This document shows, one piece after another, positions 8,477-16,962 of a stretch of 64,000 bases of DNA. The stretch comes from Acholeplasma equirhinis (lineage in GTDB: Bacteria > Bacillota_I > Bacilli_A > Acholeplasmatales > Acholeplasmataceae), in NCBI RefSeq assembly GCF_017052655.1, contig NZ_JAFIDC010000001.1, positions 248,001 through 312,000 of the forward strand, written 5' to 3'. Under the pieces are notes generated by a model. It had not been told where the DNA came from. It worked only from the letters and a program-made list of their open reading frames with translations, and ran no database searches. The translations under genes and the position numbers were made by a program. How positions within the stretch are numbered: the first letter of the stretch is position 1; the number at the start of each line of letters is the position of its first letter.

Positions 8477-8479
8477 AAG

Positions 8480-9391
8480 GTGGAATTATTCAGTTATCAA
8501 GTGAATCAATTACCAAAAATACGCTTTTTAGGTAAAGTCTTTTATAGAGAGCCTTGGAAACACTTTGCACGAACAATCAATGAATATATTATCTATATTA
8601 TTAAGCAAGGTAATCTTTATATTAAAGAAGGTAATAAGAGTTATAACTTGAAACCAGGTGATTTCTTTATCCTTGAACCCAATGTACCTCATGTGGGATA
8701 CCAGGCGGCATCCTGTGAGTACTATTATTTACATTTTAAAGATATTTCGTTACTAAAAACTTCAAAGAATCCAGTTGTTTATCTTGAAGAATTAAAAGAT
8801 AAAAGACGTAAAGCACTGTTAAGTGATTATCTATCAGGTGATGTTATTAGTGATGGTGTGACGTATTTACCCAAATACTTTTCAATTCAATCCACCATGA
8901 CTTTTGATCGACTTAAATACTTAAAGGATCTATTCTATAACAAAGAAGAGTTTTACAAAGAGACCGCAGCGACCTTAATGCATACATTCTTACTGAATGT
9001 TTCTCATAAGATGCTTGTAGAATATATGACAAAGGAACGCACCACAAGAGTTAAGAAGAGTGAATTGATTTGTGAGCAAATCGTAGAATACATCAACGAA
9101 AACTATATGAAACCAATGAATTCAACGGATATCGAGGATTTATTTGAAGTTAATTTCGATCACATTAATCGTGAATTCAATCACTTAATGGGGACTACCA
9201 TTATTAAATATCTTAACCAAGTCAAAATCAATAATGCAAAACACATGATTGAAGCATCAAACCTAAACTTTGGTGAAATATCCTACTTAGTTGGAATTGA
9301 AGATCGTTTCTATTTTACAAGAGTCTTCAAACGATATACAGGGATGACACCAACCGAATACTATCGCTTCATTCATATCAAAAATAAGTAA
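8480..9391 (+). CDS. AraC-family transcriptional regulator with cupin sensor
   Basis: The N-terminal half has a cupin pattern (IKEGNKSYNLKPGDFFILEPNVPH) that usually binds a sugar; the C-terminal 100 residues carry two HTH motifs ending DRFYFTRVFKRYTGMTPTEYYR, the AraC signature. It probably activates this operon in response to isomalto-oligosaccharides. The start is GTG at 8480, three bases after the stop of the GH66 gene, with GGAG at about 8470. Its place inside the operon implies feedback on its own synthesis. Confidence 0.88.
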   Translation: MELFSYQVNQLPKIRFLGKVFYREPWKHFARTINEYIIYIIKQGNLYIKEGNKSYNLKPGDFFILEPNVPHVGYQAASCEYYYLHFKDISLLKTSKNPVVYLEELKDKRRKALLSDYLSGDVISDGVTYLPKYFSIQSTMTFDRLKYLKDLFYNKEEFYKETAATLMHTFLLNVSHKMLVEYMTKERTTRVKKSELICEQIVEYINENYMKPMNSTDIEDLFEVNFDHINREFNHLMGTTIIKYLNQVKINNAKHMIEASNLNFGEISYLVGIEDRFYFTRVFKRYTGMTPTEYYRFIHIKNK

Positions 9392-9407
9392 AAAGGGAAA
9401 ACACGAG

Positions 9408-11054
9408 ATGAATCATCAAAACACATGGTGGAAACAAGGCTTTTTCTACCAACTTTATCCACGCTCTTTTATGGACTCAAACCATGATGGGATTGGAGAT
9501 ATCAGAGGTATTATTAGCAAAATAGATTATTTGAAACAGTTAGGGATTAAGGCAATTTGGCTTAATCCGGTTTACCAATCTCCTAATGATGACATGGGTT
9601 ATGATATCTCTAATTACAATGAGGTTATGACCGAGTTTGGAACTAAAGAGGATCTAAAAGAACTCATTGATTTACTTCATCAAAATGGGATTAAACTCGT
9701 CATGGATTTAGTGGTTAATCACACCTCTGATGAACATCAATGGTTTATTGAATCAAGAAAATCAAAAGATAATCCATATCGTGATTTCTATATCTGGAGA
9801 GATAATCATAACAATCAACCACCCAATAACTGGTCATCATTTTTCACCCCATCAGCATGGAAGCTAGACACGTTAACAAATAGTTGGTATCTCCATTTAT
9901 TTTCTGAAAAACAACCTGATTTAAATTGGGAAAATGAATCGATGAGACGTGCTATTTACGCGATGATTAATCGCTGGTTTGATTTTGGTGTGGATGGTTT
10001 TAGAATGGATGTTATTACCTTAATTGCCAAAAATCCAAAACTTCCTGATGGAAATCGGTTCTTTAACGATCATGGCTACTCCATGGCATTTGAAAATTAT
10101 GCCCTTCAACCTAAAATGTATGATTATCTTCAAGAACTAAAAGAAAACACTGCAAGACCACATACGATGTATTTAGGAGAGGCAACATTTGCCAATCAAT
10201 CCAATGCCCACACTCTCATTGGTGATGATAAGCCAATGGATTTAATTTTCCAGTTTGACTTAATGGATGTTGATTCTGGTAAACACAAATTTGATGTAAT
10301 ACCAATAGATTATAATCGCTTTAAGCGAACTTTATTTGATTGGCAAAAAGCAATTCCTTGGAACACTTTATTTCTTTGTAACCACGATCAGGCACGGTCT
10401 GTTTCAAGATTTGGCAATACCAGTAATGAATCCTTATGGAATAGAAGTGCTAAAATGCTTGGAGTTGCTATTCACTTAATGAAGGGGACCTCATTTATCT
10501 ATCAAGGTGAGGAAATTGGAATGACCAATTCACGATTTGAAGATCCAAAAGAACTAAAAGATATTGAGAGTATTAATTACTATAAATTATCACAAGAACA
10601 AGGTCATGAAGCGATTGCATGGGAAGGTATCCTAAAGAAAGCACGCGATCACGCAAGAACTCCAATCCAATGGAATGGGTTAGATTACGCTGGGTTTTCA
10701 ACTGTTGAACCATGGATGAAAGTTAATCAAAATTATCATGAAATTAATGTCCAAAAACAACAGAATGATCCAAATTCAATTCTAAACTTTTATCGCAAGT
10801 TGATTCAATTGAAGACAAACTCGGTAACTCTCACATACGGTGATGTCATCGAAATTGAAACGAATATAAAATCACTCTTGATTTATAAAAGAGTATTAGA
10901 GAATGAAGAATATTTAATTATCTGTAATTTATCCAATGAGATACATCGACTCGATTTTAGTTTGAAAGGTTATCAATTGGTGCTTTCAAACATGTTACAT
11001 AGTGGATATGAACTTGAATCCTACGTTGCATATGTGTACCGAAAAGTGTCATAA
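9408..11054 (+). CDS. GH13 oligo-1,6-glucosidase / glucan 1,6-alpha-glucosidase
   Basis: Cytoplasmic alpha-glucosidase. GH13 regions: DLVVNHTSDEH (I), GFRMDVI (II, Asp nucleophile), YLGEATF (III, Glu acid/base), CNHDQARSVSRFG (IV, Asp). The Val right after the nucleophile in region II is the residue known to favour alpha-1,6 over alpha-1,4 bonds in this group. 548 residues is the usual length of MalL/DexB. It would release glucose from the isomalto-oligosaccharides made by the GH66 enzyme. Last gene of the operon; AAAGGGAAA precedes the ATG. Confidence 0.9.
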   Translation: MNHQNTWWKQGFFYQLYPRSFMDSNHDGIGDIRGIISKIDYLKQLGIKAIWLNPVYQSPNDDMGYDISNYNEVMTEFGTKEDLKELIDLLHQNGIKLVMDLVVNHTSDEHQWFIESRKSKDNPYRDFYIWRDNHNNQPPNNWSSFFTPSAWKLDTLTNSWYLHLFSEKQPDLNWENESMRRAIYAMINRWFDFGVDGFRMDVITLIAKNPKLPDGNRFFNDHGYSMAFENYALQPKMYDYLQELKENTARPHTMYLGEATFANQSNAHTLIGDDKPMDLIFQFDLMDVDSGKHKFDVIPIDYNRFKRTLFDWQKAIPWNTLFLCNHDQARSVSRFGNTSNESLWNRSAKMLGVAIHLMKGTSFIYQGEEIGMTNSRFEDPKELKDIESINYYKLSQEQGHEAIAWEGILKKARDHARTPIQWNGLDYAGFSTVEPWMKVNQNYHEINVQKQQNDPNSILNFYRKLIQLKTNSVTLTYGDVIEIETNIKSLLIYKRVLENEEYLIICNLSNEIHRLDFSLKGYQLVLSNMLHSGYELESYVAYVYRKVS

Positions 11055-11129
11055 TTATTCAAAAACAAATTTGAAATAAAACCGATATCCTTTATTATAT
11101 AATACAAAAAAATAATAAGGAGTTACACA

Positions 11130-11603
11130 ATGAACACAATAATTTTCGCGCATGTCAACAAGCCCGTTCATATGGTTTGGGATGCATTTAACTTGCCAAA
11201 GCATATTATGAACTGGAATCATGCCAGTGATACTTGGCACTGTCCAGCTGCAAAAAATGATTTAAGAGTTGGTGGGTCTGGTCAAAATGCTGGTAACGGT
11301 AGTTCTGGTCAACCAGGTTACACAGCACTCACTGCATCAGTAATTAATATTACATATGCGAAATTGATAGCAAATGGTGGAAAAGGTGGAAACTATTACA
11401 ACTCATTTGGTTTAGTATGGAGAGTTGCCGGAGGTTCTGGAGGAAATGGTGGTGCCAAAGGTGTTAAAGGTAGTTTTGGTACAGGAAGTCCAGTAAATGG
11501 TATTGGCATTGGTATAAATTTTGGTCAGATTTATTTTGATGAAGAAAATCAACCAAAAGATGGTGTACCCGGAGAACCAGGTATTGTATTAACTGCTAAA
11601 TAA
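11130..11603 (+). CDS. Chimera: truncated SRPBCC domain joined to a glycine-rich domain
   Basis: Residues 1-50 match the start of an SRPBCC/AHSA1 ligand-binding protein (HVNKPVHMVWDAF, NWNHASDTWHCPAAKNDLRVGG). A normal member continues for about 90 more residues of that fold, but here the sequence turns at RVGG into a glycine-rich region (GGSGQNAGNGSSGQPG, GGSGGNGGAKGVKG) with a collagen-like or surface-protein look and a GVPGEPG near the end. The junction is in a GG pair, suggesting recombination at glycine codons. AATAAGGAG precedes the ATG and a terminator follows, so it may be expressed. There is no signal peptide, which is odd for a glycine-rich surface-type domain. Confidence 0.65.
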   Translation: MNTIIFAHVNKPVHMVWDAFNLPKHIMNWNHASDTWHCPAAKNDLRVGGSGQNAGNGSSGQPGYTALTASVINITYAKLIANGGKGGNYYNSFGLVWRVAGGSGGNGGAKGVKGSFGTGSPVNGIGIGINFGQIYFDEENQPKDGVPGEPGIVLTAK

Positions 11604-11610
11604 AAAAACA

Positions 11611-11642
11611 ACCGGATTACTATTTTAGTAATTCGGTTTTTC
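11611..11642 (+). terminator. Terminator of the chimeric gene
   Basis: ACCGGATTACTA (11611-11622) pairs with TAGTAATTCGGT (11626-11637) with one G-U pair, followed by TTTTC. Confidence 0.8.
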
Positions 11643-11740
11643 ATTTTATGCAAGAGTATTGTAAAAAGACCACAAAGTGTAAATAAATTAAACTTAAGTG
11701 TTACAATTTTAATTGAAATTATTTAATAGATGGTGATGCA

Positions 11741-12205
11741 ATGGAAAAGACTAATGTTATGCGACTTTTAGATACAGTAAAAATTGAATATACAGCAAGA
11801 AACTATGATCCTACTTTAGTTGATGGTGAAAAAATTGCTAGTATATTGAATGAAGATTTTGAACGTGTTTTTAAAACTTTAGTCACTAGGGGAAACGATA
11901 AAAACTATTATGTATTTTGTATTCCAGTAGTTTTTCACCTGGACTTAAAAAAAGCAGCGAAGTCAGTTGGAGTAAAATCTATTGAAATGATTAGCCAAAA
12001 AGAACTTTTACCACTGACAGGTTATATTCATGGGGGCTGTTCACCTATTGGTATGAAAAAGAGATTTAAAACAGTCATTGATGAAACAGCAACTCTACAT
12101 AAAACAATTTACGTTTCAGCAGGTAAGGTTGGGTTTCAAATTGAATTAAACCCAAACGATTTAAGAACCTATATCAATGCAAAATTTGATGATTTGGTCA
12201 TTTAA
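11741..12205 (+). CDS. ybaK: YbaK-type Cys-tRNA(Pro) deacylase
   Basis: A cytoplasmic editing hydrolase that removes cysteine wrongly loaded on tRNA-Pro. The family pattern is clear: VFKTLVTRGNDKNYYVFCIPV, LDLKKAAKSVG, and GYIHGGCSPIGMKKRFKTVID, with the conserved Lys in the first segment and GGCSP loop. 154 residues is typical. It stands alone with the next genes on the opposite strand. Confidence 0.9.
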   Translation: MEKTNVMRLLDTVKIEYTARNYDPTLVDGEKIASILNEDFERVFKTLVTRGNDKNYYVFCIPVVFHLDLKKAAKSVGVKSIEMISQKELLPLTGYIHGGCSPIGMKKRFKTVIDETATLHKTIYVSAGKVGFQIELNPNDLRTYINAKFDDLVI

Positions 12206-12241
12206 TCATAAAATTTCTGAGTTTAATAACTTACAAAAAAG

Positions 12242-12976
12242 TTATTTTATATCAATATTATTCGTAAAGTTATTTGAATGTTTTATATTTTTAACAAGTT
12301 TTTTAATAACAACAAAACCTAAACTTAAAATAGAATAAATCAAAATATGAATAAATTTACTTTCTAAGATCAAAGTGTGTTCAAAAAAGAAGAAATCATA
12401 AAACTTCGTCCCTACGCCAAAGATACTATAACCCGTGTTCATGAAAACACGGTAACTTAACATGTAGGCAAAAATAAGTAATAAATTAGATAGTATAAAT
12501 GTTTTTGGATTGATTGTAATAATCCCTGAACAAAATGCATGTACAAGATAAGCAAATGTAACTGAGTTCATGAATAGAATCCAGAAGTATCTTTCGTATG
12601 AATAATTCATTTGAGAATAGAACATTAAGACATCAAACATGTTAACCAGTAATGCAAAAGATATGTAAAATGAAACGGTTAAAACTGAGATTTTTACTCG
12701 AGACTTGTTAGGTAACATAATGACAAGTCCACATAGAAGAATCAGTAAATTGGATACATTTAAACTAGGTAATAGCATTTGTGTATCGGTTGAATCAATA
12801 TTTGAATTGGTATAAACTTCTCCAAAAGTGACACTATATGTTAAAAGTATAAATAAACCAACGAGTGAATTAAAATTCTTACTCATCAATTTTTGTTCCT
12901 TAAAACTTACAAACATACAAAAAAGAGTGAATGCAATAATAACAAAAAATCTAAGATAATAAAGATACTGAACCAT
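12242..12976 (-). CDS. Polytopic membrane protein, unknown
   Basis: 244 residues with about seven hydrophobic helices and a short lysine-rich C-terminus (KKLVKNIKHSNNF). No transport or enzyme motif is visible. Its start overlaps the end of the next upstream gene (12951-13718) by 26 bases, so the two are a translationally coupled pair and may form one complex. Helix spacing resembles YwaF/TP0381-type membrane proteins, but I cannot confirm membership. Confidence 0.6.
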   Translation of the reverse strand: MVQYLYYLRFFVIIAFTLFCMFVSFKEQKLMSKNFNSLVGLFILLTYSVTFGEVYTNSNIDSTDTQMLLPSLNVSNLLILLCGLVIMLPNKSRVKISVLTVSFYISFALLVNMFDVLMFYSQMNYSYERYFWILFMNSVTFAYLVHAFCSGIITINPKTFILSNLLLIFAYMLSYRVFMNTGYSIFGVGTKFYDFFFFEHTLILESKFIHILIYSILSLGFVVIKKLVKNIKHSNNFTNNIDIK

Positions 12977-13718
12977 TGATTAATCCCTCCTTTTTGTAAA
13001 CTTTTGATTGAATAAATAGAATGATTAGATAGCTTACTGTAATTAATCCTAGTAAACCAAACCAATAAATACCAAGATTGATGTAAGAATTATCTGTAAC
13101 AACTCTGTTATAGATGTTATGCCTTCCATTTAAGTTCAAACCAAAATAAGATGTATCATAAATGAAATTTAAGGTTGCCATAACTAGTGGTACTGACATA
13201 ATAAAGATAAATGTGAATAGCGTTTTAATTTTAGTAAATTTAACTTCTTTACTAATTATTAAGTAATAACCATAGAGTGAAACTAATGTATGACCGATTT
13301 GATCAAATGACATCGAAGTGTATAAGTATTCACCTGCATGTATTACGTAATTAATCGAATTTACACAGGTTGCTCCAAACATTGGGAACGACATTAGAGC
13401 GAGAAAGTAATTGACCGGTTTTTGAAATTTGGATGGTAGAAAAATTAAGATTGTAATTATGGTAAATGTAAAAGGACTATAGTTTCCAAAAGGAATCAAC
13501 AGTCTTAACCAAGCTGTGTTATTCTCAATCAATTTCTCAAATAAGTTCTCCAAATAACAAACAGAGATCATTGCGAAAACTAGCTTTTTTTGAATTTTAG
13601 TTAATTTAATTTTCTTTTTAGAAATTTCAAGTATACCCAGGATGATAAGTGCTAAATTAAATATAGCTAAAAATATATAAATGGATTGACTCAGTACTGC
13701 ATTCATCATATACTCCAA
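12951..13718 (-). CDS. Polytopic membrane protein, possible YwaF/TMEM164-like
   Basis: 255 residues, about seven helices. PFGNYSPFTFTIITILIFLP, a helix with NSINYVIH and a later FDQIGHTLVSLYGYYLII give the polar residues inside helices that YwaF-type proteins show, though the match is loose. First gene of the pair with 12242-12976. The distance to the next upstream gene (13961, opposite strand) leaves a 242-bp divergent promoter region. Confidence 0.55.
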   Translation of the reverse strand: MEYMMNAVLSQSIYIFLAIFNLALIILGILEISKKKIKLTKIQKKLVFAMISVCYLENLFEKLIENNTAWLRLLIPFGNYSPFTFTIITILIFLPSKFQKPVNYFLALMSFPMFGATCVNSINYVIHAGEYLYTSMSFDQIGHTLVSLYGYYLIISKEVKFTKIKTLFTFIFIMSVPLVMATLNFIYDTSYFGLNLNGRHNIYNRVVTDNSYINLGIYWFGLLGLITVSYLIILFIQSKVYKKEGLINGSVSLLS

Positions 13719-13960
13719 ATATTTTTATATCTGTATTGAAAATAGCAATATTTGAATATAATTAGTAAAAAAATCCCTTAATGGCAGTTTAAATGCTTTG
13801 AATGCCTAAACTTTCTATATTTCTCAAATAAATACATAATTTCCACAATAATCAGTTGATGTCTAAAAACTGTATTTCAAGTGGCTGAAAATATTTAAAA
13901 TGCTGTTAAACTATAGGGTAGTAATGACTATAAATTATTAAAAATAGATAGAAAGAACAT

Positions 13961-14533
13961 ATGATGGGACTATTTGACTTTTTAAAAAAACAAAAAAATA
14001 AAAAAAGCCAAGCTGAAATAGAAGCACTACTTAACAGCGGTTTAACACTTTCTAAAGAAGGTAAACACAACGAAGCATATCCAATCTATTTGGAACTTTA
14101 TCAATACGAAAAAACACCAATAAATGCTTTTAACTTATTACAAGCATCAGTCTATACAGATAATAGAGAAATTGAAACGGAAACTTTTGATCTTCTAAAA
14201 GACTATATTCCAGACACAAAATTTGAACCTATGGAATTGCATGGTGCATTTGTTAAATTGTATTATGGCTTAGTGCTTTGTGATAATCAGAGAAATGATG
14301 AAGCTATACCATTACTTGATTATTTACTTGAAAAATTAAGTGAGTTCCAACTTACGGACTCTAAATTCTTATACGCAAATGGCATGCCTCACGTTGGTAT
14401 GGTAAAGGATCTTTTACAAAGAACCTTTAAAAATGATCCTGTCAATTTAGCGATCTATAAAAAGAAACTTCTAAATGTTGTTGATGTTGAAAGTAAACAA
14501 GCACTAATTGAGCATTATAAATTCGAGAAATAA
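13961..14533 (+). CDS. TPR-like cytoplasmic protein, unknown
   Basis: 190 residues, very lysine-rich start (FLKKQKNKKSQAE), then helix pairs such as ALLNSGLTLSKEGKHNEAYPIYLELYQYEK and YYGLVLCDNQRNDEAIPLLDYLLEKL that fit tetratricopeptide spacing. Such repeats bind other proteins. No catalytic residues are evident. AGAAAGAAC precedes the ATG pair at 13961. Single gene, followed by a strong terminator. Confidence 0.6.
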   Translation: MMGLFDFLKKQKNKKSQAEIEALLNSGLTLSKEGKHNEAYPIYLELYQYEKTPINAFNLLQASVYTDNREIETETFDLLKDYIPDTKFEPMELHGAFVKLYYGLVLCDNQRNDEAIPLLDYLLEKLSEFQLTDSKFLYANGMPHVGMVKDLLQRTFKNDPVNLAIYKKKLLNVVDVESKQALIEHYKFEK

Positions 14534-14540
14534 TTTGAAA

Positions 14541-14571
14541 AAAGTTTGATAAATTTATCAAGCTTTTTATT
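14541..14571 (+). terminator. Terminator after the TPR-like gene
   Basis: AAAGTTTGATAAA (14541-14553) pairs with TTTATCAAGCTTT (14554-14566), followed by more T. Confidence 0.75.
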
Positions 14572-14607
14572 ATGTATTATTTTCATGAAAATTTTCATAA
14601 ATCTTGC

Positions 14608-14613
14608 TATAAT
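14608..14613 (+). promoter_or_regulatory. Extended -10 of the ZIP transporter gene
   Basis: TGCTATAAT contains an extended -10. It lies inside a longer in-frame upstream extension of the next gene, which shows that the real start is the later ATG at 14638. Confidence 0.6.
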
Positions 14614-14637
14614 GATTTAAGAAGGATGATAATTTTT

Positions 14638-15435
14638 ATGACAGAAACACAAATGATTATCTTTGGCGTCTCGTTCATATTTGTTATGACAACAGCAGGT
14701 GCCGCATTAATTTACTTTTTTAAAGAAGGTTTATCGCCTAAATTAAACACAATATTCTTAGGTTTTGCAGCAGGTATCATGATCGCTGCAAGTATTTGGT
14801 CATTATTAATTCCAGCAATTGATCAAAGTGAATTTTTAGGAAACTTTGCATTCGTTCCTGCTGCACTTGGATTCTTACTAGGTGGATTATTCTTATATGG
14901 TATAGATAAAATCGTACCGCATTTCCACAGTGAAACCAAACAAGAAGAAGGAATGAAAACCAAACTTTCTAAATCAACCAAATTATTCCTTGCAATGGCA
15001 ATCCATAATATTCCAGAAGGATTAGCTGTAGGATTTGCATTTGGTGTTGCTTTAGTTACGCAAGATGCAACAAGAGCTGCTGCATTCACATCAGCACTTG
15101 GATTAGCAATTGGTATTGGTCTACAAAACTTTCCTGAAGGGGCTGCAGTTTCATTACCTATGGCTGAAGAATTAGGTAGCAGAAATAAAGCATTTGGTTA
15201 TGGTGCATTCTCAGGGATTTTAGAACCAATTGCTGCAGTAATTGGTATTATTCTTGCGACAAGTTTAACAACCATTCTACCTTGGTTCCTTGCTTTTGCT
15301 GCTGGTGCGATGATTTATGTTGTTGTTGAAGAACTCATACCTGATTCACACGTTTCTGAACATCCACATTTAGGTACATGGGCAGTGATGGTTGGATTTG
15401 TTATTATGATGATTCTAGATGTTGCTTTAGGTTAA
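14638..15435 (+). CDS. ZIP-family metal transporter
   Basis: Eight-helix importer of zinc or a related divalent metal. Helix IV has HNIPEGLAVGFAFG and helix V has NFPEGAAVSLPMAEE, the two metal-binding helices of ZIP proteins; helix III is followed by a loop with HFHSE. The C-terminus has VVEELIPDSH. I place the start at ATG 14638 (AAGAAGGATG upstream), giving 265 residues; the frame is open 22 codons further up but that part overlaps the -10. Single gene with a terminator at 15458-15480. Confidence 0.88.
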   Translation: MTETQMIIFGVSFIFVMTTAGAALIYFFKEGLSPKLNTIFLGFAAGIMIAASIWSLLIPAIDQSEFLGNFAFVPAALGFLLGGLFLYGIDKIVPHFHSETKQEEGMKTKLSKSTKLFLAMAIHNIPEGLAVGFAFGVALVTQDATRAAAFTSALGLAIGIGLQNFPEGAAVSLPMAEELGSRNKAFGYGAFSGILEPIAAVIGIILATSLTTILPWFLAFAAGAMIYVVVEELIPDSHVSEHPHLGTWAVMVGFVIMMILDVALG

Positions 15436-15457
15436 ACCACTTTAAAATAAACTTTAC

Positions 15458-15480
15458 GGCTTGATTAAATTCAAGCCTTT
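15458..15480 (+). terminator. Terminator of the ZIP gene
   Basis: GGCTTGA (15458-15464), loop TTAAAT, TCAAGCC (15471-15477), then T-rich sequence. Confidence 0.75.
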
Positions 15481-15519
15481 TATTTTGAAAAAATAATTTC
15501 TATTCAAACCTTTATAAAC

Positions 15520-15541
15520 TATAATAGATACATAAGAGGTG
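15520..15541 (+). promoter_or_regulatory. Promoter and Shine-Dalgarno cut off from its gene by the IS
   Basis: TATAAT at 15520-15525 is followed by AAGAGGTG at 15534-15541, a good ribosome binding site, but no gene starts here. The IS110 element begins a few bases on. The aldo/keto reductase on the other side (17088) has no visible ribosome binding site, so these signals probably belonged to it. Confidence 0.45.
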
Positions 15542-15550
15542 ACTAACTAT

Positions 15551-15640
15551 TAAAAGTCAAGTACCTTTTGTAGATAAACAGTAAAAACCTCCTTTTGCTA
15601 ATTAAATTCGGAGGTTAGCTAGTATTACAGATGACTTTTA
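15551..15640 (-). ncRNA. Candidate structured RNA in the right (3') end of the IS110 element
   Basis: TAAAAGTCA (15551-15559) pairs perfectly with TGACTTTTA (15632-15640), a 9-bp outer stem. Inside it AACCTCC (15586-15592) pairs with GGAGGTT (15610-15616), a 7-bp stem, leaving a large internal loop between the two. Two stems around an internal loop is the shape of a bridge-RNA binding loop, and IS1111-type members of the family carry their RNA on this side. It could instead be a terminator-like barrier or a recombinase binding site. Confidence 0.45.
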
Positions 15641-15668
15641 CTTAACCGCCACAGTTTAAGTAAAGAGT

Positions 15669-16829
15669 TTAAATGAGTTTAGAAGAATCGAAATCTTCAT
15701 GATGTGTTTCAAGATGATGAATCACTCTGACAAGCTTTTTAGAAAGATGAATGAGTACGACACGGTGATGCTTACCCTCTTGTTTCTTCTTGGTGTAGTA
15801 GTCGTAGAAGATGGGGTTATAGATCATAACCATCATTGAGATATTGATGAGTGTTGCGCGTAAATACTTGCTACCGCGTTTGACGAGTTTTCCGGTCGAA
15901 GACATCGTTCCAGATTGTTTGATCGTAGAATCGAGACCTGCATAGGATAACATTTCAGAAGGATTAGAAAAAAGTGAAATATCACCATATTCTGAAATGA
16001 TGACAGCTGCTGAGATAACTCCAATACCTTTAATGGTTTGAATTCGTGTAGGATACTTACCCATTAAAGAAGTGATTTGTTTCTCAGTTTCTTCAATATC
16101 CATGTTAAGTTGTTCGACATAAGAAATCGAAGTTTTGAGTTTAAAGAGTTGATGATCTTGTGTGATACCGATGGTCGATGCTGCTAGAGTTTTCAGATTA
16201 ACAAACTTAGGATAACTGAATTTCCCCATCGATAATTTACGTAGTGTTTCAAAATGAACATCATTCATTTTTGCGATTCTTTCAGGTGATGAAAACTGCT
16301 TCAAAATGTATAAAGATGTATCACTATAGCCTTGTTCTCGCATAAAAGGCTTGAATTCAGGAAAGATAACATCTAAGACTTTAGTCATCATGTTGTAGTG
16401 TTTCGTCCGAATCGAGATGAGTTTGAAGCGTAACCTGGTTAGTGATTTTAGGGCACTTATATGATAAGATTGATGATGATAGGCTTTGTAGTCTACAGAT
16501 CTCATATAAGTTGAAATCATTTGTGCATCTTTCTTATCCGTCTTTGTTTTTCTTAGTGATTGGGCTTCTGAAAACTTCTTCACGAGAAAAGGATTAATCT
16601 CCATGAATGTATATCCATGGAAGGTAAGAAATGACTTAAGATTTTCACCGTAGTGACCTGTAGCCTCAAGGCCTATTATCATTTCTTGCTTGACTAAGGG
16701 TTTAAAGTGTCCTAATAGTTCATTAAACCCAGACTGACTGTTCTCAAATGAGAACTGTTGATCAACTGTTTCAGTGGCGATGAAACAGTCGTGCTTGTAC
16801 TTAGAAATATCGATTCCGATATAGATCAT
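15669..16829 (-). CDS. IS110-family DEDD transposase/recombinase
   Basis: 386 residues. RuvC-like N-terminal domain with the acidic tetrad: GIDISKYKHD (Asp), IGLEATGHYG (Glu), KTDKKDAQMI (Asp-Asp). The C-terminal transposase-20 domain has IKGIGVISAAVIISEYGD, the helix-hairpin-helix, then SGTMSSTGKLVKRGSKYLR with the conserved serine. A coiled helix region lies between. Length and all key residues are intact, so the enzyme looks active. The start ATG at 16829 has CTTAGGAGGTGT-like sequence (AGGAGGTG) just upstream on the minus strand. It works with an RNA guide in characterised relatives. Confidence 0.93.
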   Translation of the reverse strand: MIYIGIDISKYKHDCFIATETVDQQFSFENSQSGFNELLGHFKPLVKQEMIIGLEATGHYGENLKSFLTFHGYTFMEINPFLVKKFSEAQSLRKTKTDKKDAQMISTYMRSVDYKAYHHQSYHISALKSLTRLRFKLISIRTKHYNMMTKVLDVIFPEFKPFMREQGYSDTSLYILKQFSSPERIAKMNDVHFETLRKLSMGKFSYPKFVNLKTLAASTIGITQDHQLFKLKTSISYVEQLNMDIEETEKQITSLMGKYPTRIQTIKGIGVISAAVIISEYGDISLFSNPSEMLSYAGLDSTIKQSGTMSSTGKLVKRGSKYLRATLINISMMVMIYNPIFYDYYTKKKQEGKHHRVVLIHLSKKLVRVIHHLETHHEDFDSSKLI

Positions 16830-16876
16830 AAGTACACCTCCTAAAATTAAATGTGTACATGTGGTAAGTCCAGCGA

Positions 16877-16962
16877 GTCTTTATCTCATAATCATGTAAA
16901 AAGCGTCTTGCGCTAACTAACTATTGCTGATTAAAATAAAGACCGTGGTGAGCGTCACCTCT
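16877..16962 (-). ncRNA. Candidate bridge RNA in the left (5') end of the IS110 element
   Basis: Between the transposase start and the left end lies about 230 bp of noncoding sequence with nested pairing. On the minus strand the order is a hairpin GGTGA-loop-TCACC (16947-16959), then a stem of ATAAAGAC (16936-16943) with GTCTTTAT (16877-16884) enclosing a smaller hairpin AGCG/CGCT (16902-16905, 16911-16914). The loop segment ACTAACTATT (16916-16925) recurs exactly at the right junction (15542-15551), and seven bases of it at the left junction. This placement and shape agree with the guide RNAs of IS110-group elements. Confidence 0.5.

Noticed and set aside
14572-14637. Upstream extension of the ZIP gene
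   Set aside because: It overlaps the extended -10 and lacks a ribosome site; ATG 14638 fits better.
15833-16024. Small frame inside the transposase
   Set aside because: A shadow of the transposase in another frame, with no ribosome site.
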